From: an uncultured Dorea sp.
Lineage (GTDB): Bacteria; Bacillota; Clostridia; Lachnospirales; Lachnospiraceae
Assembly: GCA_910580235.1 (NCBI GenBank)
Contig: CAJTVU010000001.1
Location: 372,001-436,000 of the forward strand
Direction: 5' to 3'
DNA length: 64,000 nt
Both the position numbers and the translations under genes were made by a program. Below, one piece after another: positions 49,708 through 59,021 of this stretch. Below the pieces are notes generated by a model, which saw only the letters and a program-made list of their open reading frames with translations, was not told the origin of the DNA and searched no databases. The stretch's first letter is position 1. Every line of letters starts with the position of its first letter.

Positions 49708-51531
49708 TTCATCCATAAAGCGGGAAGGGCTTTTGCTTTTCCCGTTTTTTTCTTTCACATAGCTGATGATCAGCTTCTGCTTCGCCCTCGTCATCGCCAC
49801 GTAGAAGAGCCGACGCTCCTCCTCTATCTCTTCCTCCGTCGCGGCCTTCTTATAAGGGATGCCTCCCTCGTTTGCCTGTATGATGAACACGACTTCATAT
49901 TCGAGCCCTTTCGCTCTATGTATTGTAAGGAGCTCCACTCCTTCTTTTTCTTCCTTCTCTGGCTCCCGTCTCTTAAGAGCCTCCTTACATTCCTCCACAT
50001 GGGAGAGCCATTCTTCCAGTGTGCGGAATTCTTTCAGCCTCTCCTGGAGCTCCTCCAGGACAGAGAACAGCCCTTCCTCTTCCAGCCCTCTGTACGCCGC
50101 ATACTCTTTCAGGAACCCCTCATAGCCGACGCTCTTCCTTATATACCAGACTGCCGCGTAAGGCGTCTTCCCCCGGATCGCCTCCATATCCTGCTCCAGC
50201 TGGCCTATCCGCTCCTGCATCCATTCTTTGTCGCTGTAAAAGGCTCTGAGGCTCTCATATGTGACCTTCTCCTCTGCCATACTATCCCTTCCCACATATC
50301 GTTTCGGGCGGTTGGCGATCCGTACCAGGTCGCCTCTTACATACGATCCTGTTGCGAGCCGAAGGTAGCAGCACATGTCCGTACAGATAAAATGCTCATA
50401 AATATGCCCTACATGCTCTTTCATATGGAAGGGGATCTGATATTCCATAAATGTCTCCGCCAATATCCTTGCGTCTGTCGCTGTGCGGTACAATACTGCC
50501 ATCTCAGAAGGTTTTACGCCTCTCTTTACATACTCCCGGTACTTGGACACGACATACTTGCTCTCTTCTATCGGATCTCTCACCTCCTGCACATGGACGG
50601 TCTCTCTTGCCGGATGATGCGCCCGTATGGATTTCTCCTGCCGTCTCTTATTGCTGCGGATGACTCTTGCCGCTGAATCCACGATGTGGGCGGTAGAACG
50701 GTAATTGATGTCCAGCACGATCCTTACAGCGTCCGGGTAGTCTTTAAGAAATGTATGCATAATCTCCGGCTTTGCTCCCCGGAAGCAATAGACTGACTGG
50801 TCGTCGTCCCCCACTACGAACAGATTGTCCTTAGGCGCGGCCAGAAGGCGGAGCACATCGTACTGTACCTGATTAATATCCTGGAACTCATCTACAAGGA
50901 TATATCGGAACTTCTCCTGCCATTTTCTTAGGATGTCCGGCCGCTCCTGGAATAATGCATAACAGAGCAGCAGCATATCCTCGAAGTCCACTTTCCCCAG
51001 CGCCTTCTTCCTCTCTTCGTACAGAAGATAAGCCTTCCTGAATCGGTCGCTTCCGTATTTCAGGCATTCATACGTCCGGATGTCATAGCGGTTATTCTTC
51101 ACTTTGGCGATCTCCTCTGCAAATTCTGTCAGAAGATCCTCCTCTCCCCCATCCGGGAGCATGTCTCCCCACTCTTCCCCAGAGAGTATCTCCTTTAACA
51201 GAGCGCGCTTCTCTTCCTCCATGAGAAAGCTCCCCTTCTTCCATCCATAAGCCTGCTTCAATATGCCATAATAAATACCGTGGAACGTGCCGAACGTGAC
51301 CGGGCTCCCTTCCATGCCGCGGATAGCGCGGAAACGGTCCCGCATCTCCCCGGCGGCATACTTTGTAAAGGTAATGACCAGAATTTCTTCTGGCCTTACC
51401 CTATGGATCTGTATCAAATATTCAATTCTCTTTGTAAGCGTAAGAGTTTTCCCTGAACCGGGACCCGCAAGGACCAGACATGGCCCGTCTTTCTGGGACA
51501 CAGCCTCTTTCTGGGCTTTGTTAAGACTCAT
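49690..51531 (-). CDS. UvrD/PcrA-like superfamily 1 DNA helicase, short form
   Basis: 613 residues against about 740 for PcrA. Motif I AGPGSGKTLTLTKRI (residue 22), Ia TFTKYAAGEM, II LVDEFQDIN, III VGDDDQSVYCFRGA, IV LDINYRST, V-VI ELLTIHRAKGLEYEVVFI and RRLFYVAMTRAK are all present. It unwinds DNA 3' to 5' in repair or replication restart. The C-terminal tail that lets PcrA bind RNA polymerase is missing. AAGGGGAG precedes the ATG. It starts 9 bases after the gltX stop. Confidence 0.94.
   Translation of the reverse strand: MSLNKAQKEAVSQKDGPCLVLAGPGSGKTLTLTKRIEYLIQIHRVRPEEILVITFTKYAAGEMRDRFRAIRGMEGSPVTFGTFHGIYYGILKQAYGWKKGSFLMEEEKRALLKEILSGEEWGDMLPDGGEEDLLTEFAEEIAKVKNNRYDIRTYECLKYGSDRFRKAYLLYEERKKALGKVDFEDMLLLCYALFQERPDILRKWQEKFRYILVDEFQDINQVQYDVLRLLAAPKDNLFVVGDDDQSVYCFRGAKPEIMHTFLKDYPDAVRIVLDINYRSTAHIVDSAARVIRSNKRRQEKSIRAHHPARETVHVQEVRDPIEESKYVVSKYREYVKRGVKPSEMAVLYRTATDARILAETFMEYQIPFHMKEHVGHIYEHFICTDMCCYLRLATGSYVRGDLVRIANRPKRYVGRDSMAEEKVTYESLRAFYSDKEWMQERIGQLEQDMEAIRGKTPYAAVWYIRKSVGYEGFLKEYAAYRGLEEEGLFSVLEELQERLKEFRTLEEWLSHVEECKEALKRREPEKEEKEGVELLTIHRAKGLEYEVVFIIQANEGGIPYKKAATEEEIEEERRLFYVAMTRAKQKLIISYVKEKNGKSKSPSRFMDELLFSV
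49721..49752 (+). terminator. Terminator of the DUF1292 gene, inside the helicase 3' end
   Basis: Arms CGGGAA and TTCCCG around a loop, followed by seven T residues, 13 bases after the DUF1292 stop. It lies within the last codons of the helicase gene on the other strand. Confidence 0.7.
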
Positions 51532-51540
51532 AGACTCCCC

Positions 51541-53001
51541 TTATCTCTCTAATAATTCCATACCTTTCCTGATCCGTCTCAAAGACTCTTCTTTTCCCAG
51601 TATCTCCATGATCTCTGTAGCCCCGCCGGGCGTGCTCTGCCTGCCTGACACGGCAGTCCTGACCGGCCACATGACGAACCCTGTCTTAAGGCCTTTCTCG
51701 TCCACATAGCTCTTAAGCGCCGCGAAGAGGGAATCATTGTCAAAAGCATCCTGTTTTTCCAGAATACTGTATACATCTTTCAGGACTTCCAGAGAATTCT
51801 CCTCGTTCGTCTTCATCTTCTTATGACAGTACAGGGCGGCGTCATATTCCGGGAGCTCTTCGAAGAAGCCGATCTGCTCCTCTATATCCGGGAGCACCTC
51901 GATCCTTGTCTTCACCAGGCCCGCGATCTTCCTCAGGTCATAATCTCTTGTGACAGCCTTCTTTATATAAGGAAGCGCCAGCTCATAGAACCTGTCCTCC
52001 TCCATGGCTTTTAAATATTCTCCATTCATCCACTTGAGCTTCACGATGTCAAAGACCGCAGGAGACTTGCTCATATGATGGTAATCAAATTCCTTCACCA
52101 GCTCTTCCAAAGAGAAGATCTCCTGGTTGCCGGACGGGCACCAGCCAAGAAGCGCTACATAATTCACCACCGCCTCCGTTACAAAGCCCTGCCCGATCAG
52201 ATCCTCATAGGAGGAATGCCCGCACCGCTTGCTTAATTTCTTATGATCCTCGTCCGTAATAAGAGGACAATGCACATAGGTCGGCACGTCCCAGCCAAAA
52301 GCCTCATATATCTTATTGTACTTGGGAGCGGATGACAGATATTCATTCCCCCGGACCACATGCGTGATCCCCATCAGGTGGTCGTCGATGACATTCGCAA
52401 AATTGTACGTCGGATAGCCGTCGGACTTAATCAAGATCAGATCTTCGAGCTCCTCGTTCGGCACGGTAATGTCCCCGTAAATATCGTCTTCAAATGTAGT
52501 CGTCCCCTCTGTGGGCATATTGAATCGGATGACATAAGGCTTCCCCGCCGCCAGGTTCGCCTCCACTTCTTCTTTGCTCAGGCTTAAGCAATGTTTGTCA
52601 TAGACTACGATCTCCGTGCCTCCGTCTCCCGACACCGCGCTCTTTAAGGACGCAAGCCTCTCCTTGTCACAGAAGCAGTAATAAGCGTGCCCCGATTCGA
52701 CGAGCTGTCTGGCATACTTAAGATAAAGGCCGGAAGCATTCCTCTCACTCTGTACATAAGGGCCTACCCCTCCGTCTTTATCCGGGCCTTCGTCGTGGGC
52801 CAGCCCTGTCTCTTCAAGGGTATGATAGATAATCTCCAACGCGCCTTCCACGAAGCGTTCCTGATCTGTATCTTCTATCCGAAGCATGAAATCGCCGCCC
52901 TCGTGCTTTGCGATAAGGTACGCATAGAGGGCGGTCCTCAAATTGCCCACATGCATCCTCCCCGTAGGGCTTGGGGCAAATCTTGTTCTGACTTTACTCA
53001 T
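51541..53001 (-). CDS. gltX: Glutamyl-tRNA synthetase
   Basis: 486 residues. Charges tRNA-Glu. The class I signature is APSPTGRMHVGNLRTALYAY at residue 8, where HVGN stands for the HIGH motif, and HKKLSKRCGH near residue 250 is the KMSKS loop. A helical anticodon domain follows. ATG at 53001 has GAGGAG upstream; the longer frame adds 12 Arg-rich residues. Lack of a glnS in the window suggests, but does not prove, that Gln-tRNA is made by transamidation. Confidence 0.97.
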   Translation of the reverse strand: MSKVRTRFAPSPTGRMHVGNLRTALYAYLIAKHEGGDFMLRIEDTDQERFVEGALEIIYHTLEETGLAHDEGPDKDGGVGPYVQSERNASGLYLKYARQLVESGHAYYCFCDKERLASLKSAVSGDGGTEIVVYDKHCLSLSKEEVEANLAAGKPYVIRFNMPTEGTTTFEDDIYGDITVPNEELEDLILIKSDGYPTYNFANVIDDHLMGITHVVRGNEYLSSAPKYNKIYEAFGWDVPTYVHCPLITDEDHKKLSKRCGHSSYEDLIGQGFVTEAVVNYVALLGWCPSGNQEIFSLEELVKEFDYHHMSKSPAVFDIVKLKWMNGEYLKAMEEDRFYELALPYIKKAVTRDYDLRKIAGLVKTRIEVLPDIEEQIGFFEELPEYDAALYCHKKMKTNEENSLEVLKDVYSILEKQDAFDNDSLFAALKSYVDEKGLKTGFVMWPVRTAVSGRQSTPGGATEIMEILGKEESLRRIRKGMELLER

Positions 53002-53048
53002 AGTTATTTCTCCTCGTCTTCTTCTTAGTCGTTCCATTGTCTACTATA

Positions 53049-53531
53049 TCATATCTCACTTACGTCCTTCAACCTTTTCCGGCGTTTCCTTCCGTGCCAG
53101 TAGTGCCTCTGGAACACTTCCCTTGGTATGGACACAACGAAAGCGATGCCCAGCACGATCGCGAAGGCGACCTTGAGGGCGTCCATCCCCGTATCTGCCG
53201 CCAAAAAGAGCTGATCCGTCACAAGATAATAAGACGTATAATAAATACCTGCCCCCGGCACAAGAGGGATGATCCCTGCCAGAAGGAAGATCGTTATCGG
53301 GCATCGCATACGCACAGTGAGCATACGGGACAGGAACACTGCCGCAAGCGCAGCAAAAAAAGAGGCGACCGCCGCCGAGCCTACCATGCTCATGCCTCGA
53401 TATACGAGCCATGCCACTGTCCCGGTAATGCCACAGCTAAGATAATACTTCCTCGGGACATTAAAAAGGACGACGTATGCTACCGTTCCAACAAAAGGGA
53501 CTGCCACGTTCACTACAATGTCTCTGATCAT
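53049..53531 (-). CDS. ThrE_2-type small subunit of a threonine/serine exporter
   Basis: 160 residues, four membrane helices, with the ThrE_2 (DUF3815) features FNVPRKYYLSCGITGTVAWL, TIFLLAGIIPLVPGAGIYY and a short basic tail. It is the smaller half of the split ThrE exporter. Its ATG overlaps the stop of the large half (ATGA), so the two are translationally coupled. Confidence 0.92.
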   Translation of the reverse strand: MIRDIVVNVAVPFVGTVAYVVLFNVPRKYYLSCGITGTVAWLVYRGMSMVGSAAVASFFAALAAVFLSRMLTVRMRCPITIFLLAGIIPLVPGAGIYYTSYYLVTDQLFLAADTGMDALKVAFAIVLGIAFVVSIPREVFQRHYWHGRKRRKRLKDVSEI

Positions 53532-54760
53532 ACCCCCACTCCTCCAATTATGTTATGATAGCCCGCCAAAGTAACGCCCACCCCGATCGCAATGTAAGCG
53601 AAGCCAAGCAGTGCGTCGATCATGCGGACAGTGCCCGACAGAAAATCACTGTCCGCGATCTCACGGATGGCGTTCACGAACGCGACACCAGAGATCAGCG
53701 GCATAATAGCCCCGATGATCATCCCTTCAAGCCGCAGGAATGAAAGGCCCGGCGCCCTCGTCGCAAGGACAGCCAATGACGTAATGATGGCCCCTCCTAC
53801 AATATTAACGACAATTTTAGAAAGGCTGGCTCTTTTTGCAGCAAGCACCCACACATACAAAATACATCCAATAAAAAATGCCACTATGCTCTCAGGAGCA
53901 GTAGAGCCAAGAAGAAAGGCAAAAGCCCCGCTTCCAAGGCCCGCCGCCAGCACCTGGAAATACCCTCTCTTGGGCGGTATCTTCTCAATCTCCTTCAGGC
54001 GCTCCGACGCCTCCTCGATCCCCACATGGCCGGCGGATATCTCCCGGGACAGATTGTTGACCTCCGCTACAATGCCCAGATGGGGCGACGACAGCGGAAG
54101 ATGCATGACCCGCGTGTACGTCTCCCCTGCCTCATTCTCTGCACTGACGAAAATCGCATGGCTTAAGATAAATGTCTCTACATCGTCCACATGGAAACGT
54201 CCGCATATATGCTTGATCGTCTCCTCCACACGAAAGATCTCACCGCCGTTCTTCAAAATAGTCTTCCCTGCTTCAAGGGCGAGATCCACTACCTTCTTCA
54301 CATCAATAGACAGATCCAGCTGTTTCTTAAGATATATCATGTCGATTAATTGGATCCCGTCTTCATAGATCGGCTCCCTGTAATTGTCCACGAAGAAATC
54401 CGCTACGATATGAGAGTTAACGAACCCGCAGGAGCGGTAGAAGTCAAGCGTCTGTCGGCTGTTCCCAGTGCCTACATACATGAAGCTGCACATTTTACTA
54501 TAATGCTCGCATATATAGCGTACCATATATCTCCCAAAGCCGCGCCGCTGATACTCTTCTGCCGTTGCGATATTCTTAAGCTCACAGTTTCCGTTCTTCA
54601 TAAGAAGGACGACGCACACGGTCAGTACATCGCCATTCTCGCTTAATACGAACATCTCTCCCTCGTCTAAATATCTCTCTATCATATCTTCCTGCGGATC
54701 CGCAAGAAGAAGTATATCCATATAATCTTTCTTATTCTCTGTGATCTGATGAATTTCCAT
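53528..54760 (-). CDS. GNAT acetyltransferase fused to ThrE_1 exporter domain
   Basis: 410 residues in one frame. Residues 1-150 are a GNAT domain: LKNIATAEEYQRRGFGRYMV carries the acetyl-CoA loop RRGFGRY, followed by VGTGNSRQTLDFYRSCGF. Residues 155-410 are ThrE_1 (DUF1212): DVKKVVDLALEAGKTILKNG, ETFILSHAIFVSA, GHVGIEEASERLKEI, then five helices with GAIMPLISGVAFVNAIREI. The fusion of an acetyltransferase to an amino acid exporter is not one I know. It may acetylate the cargo, or the two may simply have fused. The ribosome site is weak. Confidence 0.88.
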   Translation of the reverse strand: MEIHQITENKKDYMDILLLADPQEDMIERYLDEGEMFVLSENGDVLTVCVVLLMKNGNCELKNIATAEEYQRRGFGRYMVRYICEHYSKMCSFMYVGTGNSRQTLDFYRSCGFVNSHIVADFFVDNYREPIYEDGIQLIDMIYLKKQLDLSIDVKKVVDLALEAGKTILKNGGEIFRVEETIKHICGRFHVDDVETFILSHAIFVSAENEAGETYTRVMHLPLSSPHLGIVAEVNNLSREISAGHVGIEEASERLKEIEKIPPKRGYFQVLAAGLGSGAFAFLLGSTAPESIVAFFIGCILYVWVLAAKRASLSKIVVNIVGGAIITSLAVLATRAPGLSFLRLEGMIIGAIMPLISGVAFVNAIREIADSDFLSGTVRMIDALLGFAYIAIGVGVTLAGYHNIIGGVGV

Positions 54761-54783
54761 GCTCTTTTTGTTCCCCTGTCTCC

Positions 54784-54880
54784 ACCCTCAGTGTACAATC
54801 CAATTTATTATATCACTGCTCTCTCGAAATTAGTAGAGCTTTTTTACAATCCGGCCTCTTACAAGCGCCTTGTACACTGA
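54784..54880. repeat. Pair of facing family B motifs
   Basis: ACCCTCAGTGTACAA at 54784-54798 and TTGTACACTGATG at 54870-54882 face one another across about 70 bases. The first, in sense with the GNAT-ThrE gene, ends 23 bases before its start codon. Between them is a weak hairpin with a T-run (GCTCT...AGAGC). Confidence 0.65.
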
Positions 54881-54898
54881 TGTCATGGCTTCAAGAGG

Positions 54899-56104
54899 CT
54901 AAGGCCTCGGGAGCCCTACGGGATATGCCACTTCTTCTCCATTCCTATCATAGACCGTCCCGCCTGCACTGTAATAAACCGGGTTGTCTACGCTCACCTC
55001 TATATGCATCAGGCTCCATAGATTGTCAAACGCGCCCGGAGCAATGTAAGTAATATTGCCTGGTATGTACGTCTCGAACGCCTCTCCTCCTAATCCGTCA
55101 AAAGCGCCTGCCGCGATCCCGACACAGTCCGCAGAATCGGGGATCAGCAAGATGCCGTCCGTCACTGCATCCGGGCCTCCCGTACAGCCAATGATATAAC
55201 CAGAATCATCACAGAGGAATCCCGGGAACTCTTTCCAGCCTGCATACAGAGCAAGCTCTTCCAATCCGCTGACGCTCCCGCCTTCAAAAGGGATCGTGCA
55301 CGCTCCATCCATATACCAGCCGTCAAATATCTTGCCGAGCCTTCTTGGGACTGGGAGCGCTTCTGCGGTAAACCCGTCCGCTTCTGCCCGGATGCTTGTC
55401 ATTTCCGGCACGCCGCCGTTCCCATGTGCAGAGACTGTAAGCATAGCCGGAAGATCCTCCACGTCCTCATCAGGGACTTTTATTTCCGGTATATCTGTCA
55501 CAGGGACATCTGTCACCGGAATATCCGTTATTGGGATATCCGTTTCTGGGACATCCGTTACCGGCACTTTTGTTTCCGGAATATCCGTTACCGGGACTTT
55601 TGTTTCCGGGATATCTGCTACTGGGGCATCCGTTACTGGAATGTCTGTTACGGGGATATTCGTTACAGGGATATTCATTACAGGGATATTCTCTACAGGG
55701 ATGTCGGCTGACGGAATATTTATTACTGGTATCTCTGCCGCCGGATCCTCGGATGCCGGAATCTCCTTCGCAACAAGCTCCTCTATAGGATTGGATATCT
55801 CTCCTGCCCCTATAGGGCTTACGAGAAGCCGACGCTCTGCTGCCTCGTCAATCCCCGGGAGGCCTGGATAGATCGGAAGGGATTTCCCCATCATTCCTGC
55901 CACATCTTCTCTTGAGATCTCAGAATATGCGCCTCCTCCTGTATAGCTCCTTGAAAGCGCTGCCTCTTTATATCTTATCCCGTAGCTTGCGGCTCCAACC
56001 GCAAGAACAGAGAAACAGGCTATAACCACCAGCCCTCTGCATATGCGCTTCCATGGCAGGCGCTCCGCCCATGTCTCCTCATGCAGCTTCAAAATCATCT
56101 CCAT
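54899..56104 (-). CDS. Membrane-anchored surface protein with pentapeptide repeats and LRR_5
   Basis: 401 residues. A short cytosolic start (MEMILKLHEETWAERLPWKR), a membrane helix (about 21-42), a linker, about 20 pentapeptides of the IPVTD type (residues 115-211), a Listeria-Bacteroides-like repeat with GWYMDGACTIPF (about 222-290), and a BspA-like leucine-rich region with GIAAGAFDGLGG and YIAPGAFDNLWSL (about 318-394). It is probably tethered at the cell surface by its N-terminus, the repeats acting as a spacer. ATG at 56104 follows GAAGGAGAAGG. No sortase motif is present. Function unknown; adhesion is a guess. Confidence 0.8.
   Translation of the reverse strand: MEMILKLHEETWAERLPWKRICRGLVVIACFSVLAVGAASYGIRYKEAALSRSYTGGGAYSEISREDVAGMMGKSLPIYPGLPGIDEAAERRLLVSPIGAGEISNPIEELVAKEIPASEDPAAEIPVINIPSADIPVENIPVMNIPVTNIPVTDIPVTDAPVADIPETKVPVTDIPETKVPVTDVPETDIPITDIPVTDVPVTDIPEIKVPDEDVEDLPAMLTVSAHGNGGVPEMTSIRAEADGFTAEALPVPRRLGKIFDGWYMDGACTIPFEGGSVSGLEELALYAGWKEFPGFLCDDSGYIIGCTGGPDAVTDGILLIPDSADCVGIAAGAFDGLGGEAFETYIPGNITYIAPGAFDNLWSLMHIEVSVDNPVYYSAGGTVYDRNGEEVAYPVGLPRP
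55472..55762 (-). repeat. 15-bp coding minisatellite (pentapeptide repeats)
   Basis: About 20 tandem 15-bp units encode variants of IPVTD, IPETK and VPVTD. Copies differ enough that they are not a recent expansion, but the regular 15-base period may let copy number vary between strains. Confidence 0.9.
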
Positions 56105-56167
56105 ATTGCCTTCTCCTTCTCCTCTACACAATTCATACGGACTATATAAAAATATCCCTGCATCACG

Positions 56168-56209
56168 AAAAGGCGGCGTAACAGCACTATGTCTGAACGC
56201 CGCCTTTTT
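56168..56209. terminator. Terminator of the grd operon
   Basis: AAAAGGCGGCGT and ACGCCGCCTTTT pair with a 17-base loop, with A and T runs on both sides, just past the grdD stop (56227). It can work on both strands. Confidence 0.85.
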
Positions 56210-56226
56210 CATTATCTGGCCAATGC

Positions 56227-57381
56227 TTAATTCACATATCCTGCTTTCTTTAGCTCTTCCTCCGCTTTCGCGAGGTTCGCCTCAGATACGCGGATGATCG
56301 GGCCTGTACAGCCCATTCCGCTCTCTGCGTAAATATTCATCTTCCACAGAGCCTTTACTGCATCCTCAAGATCCATGACCTCGATCCCTGGTATCTGTGC
56401 GGTCACGATCTCCTTAGGAGGCTCTTTCACATCTTCCTCTGCCCCCGCTGGCTTCTGAGACGCTTTCAGCGCGCCTAATATCTCTTTCAGCCCTGCTTTA
56501 TTTACCGCTGCGAATTCGTCTTTCGCGACTTCAAATACTTTGCCTCTTACAAGCTGGGCTGCGTAACGGATCGCGTTTGCGATAACAGGAGCGCCGCTGG
56601 CTCTCGATACGATCATAACGAGCTGCTCATAGCCTTCGCCGATCCCCGGGCCATAGCCGAATCCGGTCGCTTCGAAGCTCCCGCCTGTGTTGAAGGAGGA
56701 GAGCATCTTCACTAATATATTGCCTGTGAGGGAATCTGTGACCATAATGTCGGGGGACGCCTGTAATACGTCGTTGCCTCTCATAACACAGCCGCCGTCC
56801 GCTCTTCCTGACTCCGCAAATGTGATATCGTAGCCTTTCTCCTGCAGCTGCTTTAGAGCCTTCTCAGTCTGGCGCGCTCCGTCCACATTCAGGATGCCCA
56901 CAGTAGGATCCTTCTTGCCGCACGCTTTTGCAGCGATGATCCCATAGATCGCGTTCTTGATCATTCCCTCGATACGATCTGTGCTGGATGTCCCCGTCGT
57001 ATTGGCAATGAACATCTCCTTTGCGGTGGCAGGCGTCACACAGCGTCCCACTGTGGACACGCCGATCGGGAATGGGAAATGCATTGTCACCGCCGCGTCC
57101 ACTTCCCCGTTCTTTAACATCTCTTCCATGCGGTCATGGCCTTCCTCGTCGTCGGCCACTTTCACGGTCGTAACGCCCTCTGCCTCCAGAGTGCCGATGT
57201 AGTATACGTCAATTCCATCTTTTGCCGCCATGACGGCCGCCGCCATGGAGTTCTCCTCGCCATGCTCGCTCCCCATTCCTGTAAGAGCGACCTTCGGCCT
57301 CTTGCCGAAGCTTCCCGTCTCAAGGCCCTGCGCCATCTCCATAAAGGTATCGGCGATCATTCTTTCAATATTATTTGCCAT
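56227..57381 (-). CDS. grdD: Glycine reductase complex component C, subunit alpha
   Basis: 384 residues. Part of protein C, which takes carboxymethyl-selenoprotein A and releases acetyl phosphate. The family pattern is seen in ALTGMGSEHGEENSMAAA, HFPFPIGVSTVGRCVTPATA and GILNVDGARQTEKALKQL; the fold resembles phosphate acyltransferases (PlsX-like). ATG at 57381 has AAGGGG 8 bases upstream; GTG at 57390 is worse placed. It ends the operon. Confidence 0.96.
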   Translation of the reverse strand: MANNIERMIADTFMEMAQGLETGSFGKRPKVALTGMGSEHGEENSMAAAVMAAKDGIDVYYIGTLEAEGVTTVKVADDEEGHDRMEEMLKNGEVDAAVTMHFPFPIGVSTVGRCVTPATAKEMFIANTTGTSSTDRIEGMIKNAIYGIIAAKACGKKDPTVGILNVDGARQTEKALKQLQEKGYDITFAESGRADGGCVMRGNDVLQASPDIMVTDSLTGNILVKMLSSFNTGGSFEATGFGYGPGIGEGYEQLVMIVSRASGAPVIANAIRYAAQLVRGKVFEVAKDEFAAVNKAGLKEILGALKASQKPAGAEEDVKEPPKEIVTAQIPGIEVMDLEDAVKALWKMNIYAESGMGCTGPIIRVSEANLAKAEEELKKAGYVN

Positions 57382-57393
57382 CGTCACCACCCC

Positions 57394-58932
57394 TTACTCT
57401 GCCATCAGAGAAGCAGCGAAATCTTTCATAGCTTTTGCGATCAATCCTTTTACTTCCTCCTCAGATACGCCCGCAGCAGCCCCTGCCTGCGCTTTCGTAT
57501 TCGCCTGGATCACAAAGGATACGCCGTCGAAAAGGTTTGTCATACGCCCAAGGAAGAGGCTTCCCTTTCCTACGATCATAGCGTTCTTAATCTTACCTGC
57601 AAGGATGTCTTCTCTTGCAAATCCGATGTAAGGCACTCCTGACGGGATATGCCCCTGTGTCGGCGCCCAGCCGGTAAGCCCGTGCTCTGTGGCAAAAGAC
57701 GCAAGCCCTGCGCGGTCAAGCTCGCCTTTCTTAACTGCCAGAGCGCCGATCATCTTGTAATTCGCCAGCGGTACGTCTCCTGCTCCTGCCGGCTTTGTGA
57801 TATCTGGATTCTGCATCTCTGGTGAATACTTGTCAATATCTGTAATCTTCATCCCATTCCTCTCAAGAGGATCTGCTACAAGGCTTCCGATTACATTCTG
57901 CGGAGCGCTTCCTGTTCCCACTGTATGGCGTCCTAAGATGTCAAGGTTGATCTCTGGGTTCTCCCCGTCGTTCTCTGTAAGGATCACACAGAATCCTGCA
58001 AGACAGTCCTCTAAGATCGGAAGCCCCTTCTTTACATGATCTTTTCCGTTCATGCCCAGCTTCGCTGTACAGCCGCCCGCTGTAACAGCTACACACTTGT
58101 ATGCGCCGGATTTCACAAGAGCGGCAGCCTCAATAAGGGCGTGAGAAGGGCCTGCACAGAATCCGCGGGAGTCGGAGCCTGTCGCATTATTAAGCATTGC
58201 GATCTCTGCCGCTGCCTTCGCGAAGTTGCCTCCGCCTCTCTGGTTCATATCCCCGCATGCCTCTTCTGCACAATCGATGACATATTCAACATCATCTTTG
58301 CTGATCCCTGCATTTTTAACGCCGTACAGCAGCGCGAGCACGCTGGAAGCCTTGCTCATAAGGTTCTCATGCATAACGTGAGCAGATAAGTTCACATCAA
58401 TATCATGCGCTCTTTTCACGCATCCGACTAATTTCCCTGCCACATACATGCCTTCTGCATGTTCTTCATTAACGGCGGCCTCAATATCTGCGAGCTCCAC
58501 ACCGTCATGCACTCTTCCAAGAATGTCCTCTGTGATGATCGGATCTTTTGCAAGGGTATCTTTATGAGCTGCCACAAACGCCTTGTCGAGCATAACTACT
58601 TCAAACTGATCACATGCCTGTACAAGAAGGATGAACTCTTCCTCCGGCATGATCTCACCGTATTTTCCATATCTCTGCGCGCCTTCTTTTACCTTATCAT
58701 AATAAGGGAACTCTACCTGTGCAAGCTCTTCCGGCGTCGCATTTCCAATATATACCTGATTCGGCCAGTAGTTCACGCACTCCTCGTAAGAGCGAAGGTG
58801 ACTCTCTAATTCTTTTAAATATTCAGACTCCGGATTCACGATCCTCTCTGTCGTCTGTGTCGTTCCATTATATACCACCATCTGCGGCGTATGTGCAAGT
58901 ACATAGCTGGCGCCCTTAATTACACTGTTCAT
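57394..58932 (-). CDS. grdC: Glycine reductase complex component C, subunit beta
   Basis: 512 residues. A thiolase/FabH-like subunit of protein C: MNSVIKGASYVLAHTPQMVV, then DSRGFCAGPSHALIEAAALV with an active-site Cys, and TAGGCTAKLGMNGKDHVKKG. With GrdD it forms acetyl phosphate from carboxymethylselenocysteine and phosphate. ATG at 58932 follows AGGTGG; a longer frame is unsupported. Twelve bases separate it from grdD. Confidence 0.96.
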   Translation of the reverse strand: MNSVIKGASYVLAHTPQMVVYNGTTQTTERIVNPESEYLKELESHLRSYEECVNYWPNQVYIGNATPEELAQVEFPYYDKVKEGAQRYGKYGEIMPEEEFILLVQACDQFEVVMLDKAFVAAHKDTLAKDPIITEDILGRVHDGVELADIEAAVNEEHAEGMYVAGKLVGCVKRAHDIDVNLSAHVMHENLMSKASSVLALLYGVKNAGISKDDVEYVIDCAEEACGDMNQRGGGNFAKAAAEIAMLNNATGSDSRGFCAGPSHALIEAAALVKSGAYKCVAVTAGGCTAKLGMNGKDHVKKGLPILEDCLAGFCVILTENDGENPEINLDILGRHTVGTGSAPQNVIGSLVADPLERNGMKITDIDKYSPEMQNPDITKPAGAGDVPLANYKMIGALAVKKGELDRAGLASFATEHGLTGWAPTQGHIPSGVPYIGFAREDILAGKIKNAMIVGKGSLFLGRMTNLFDGVSFVIQANTKAQAGAAAGVSEEEVKGLIAKAMKDFAASLMAE

Positions 58933-59021
58933 TGGTTTACCACCTTTCCTGATTATACATAGAAAACAGGGCAGGCCCACGGCGGGTCACCATCGGGTCT
59001 GCCCCTCTTCTTTCAAACGTC

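Noticed and set aside
55472..55762. CRISPR array
   Set aside because: The units are 15 bp, contiguous and coding, without spacers; no cas gene is present.
55296..55871. A 191-codon plus-strand frame rich in Gly, Thr and Ile repeats
   Set aside because: It mirrors the 15-bp repeats of the surface protein gene on the other strand and has no ribosome site.
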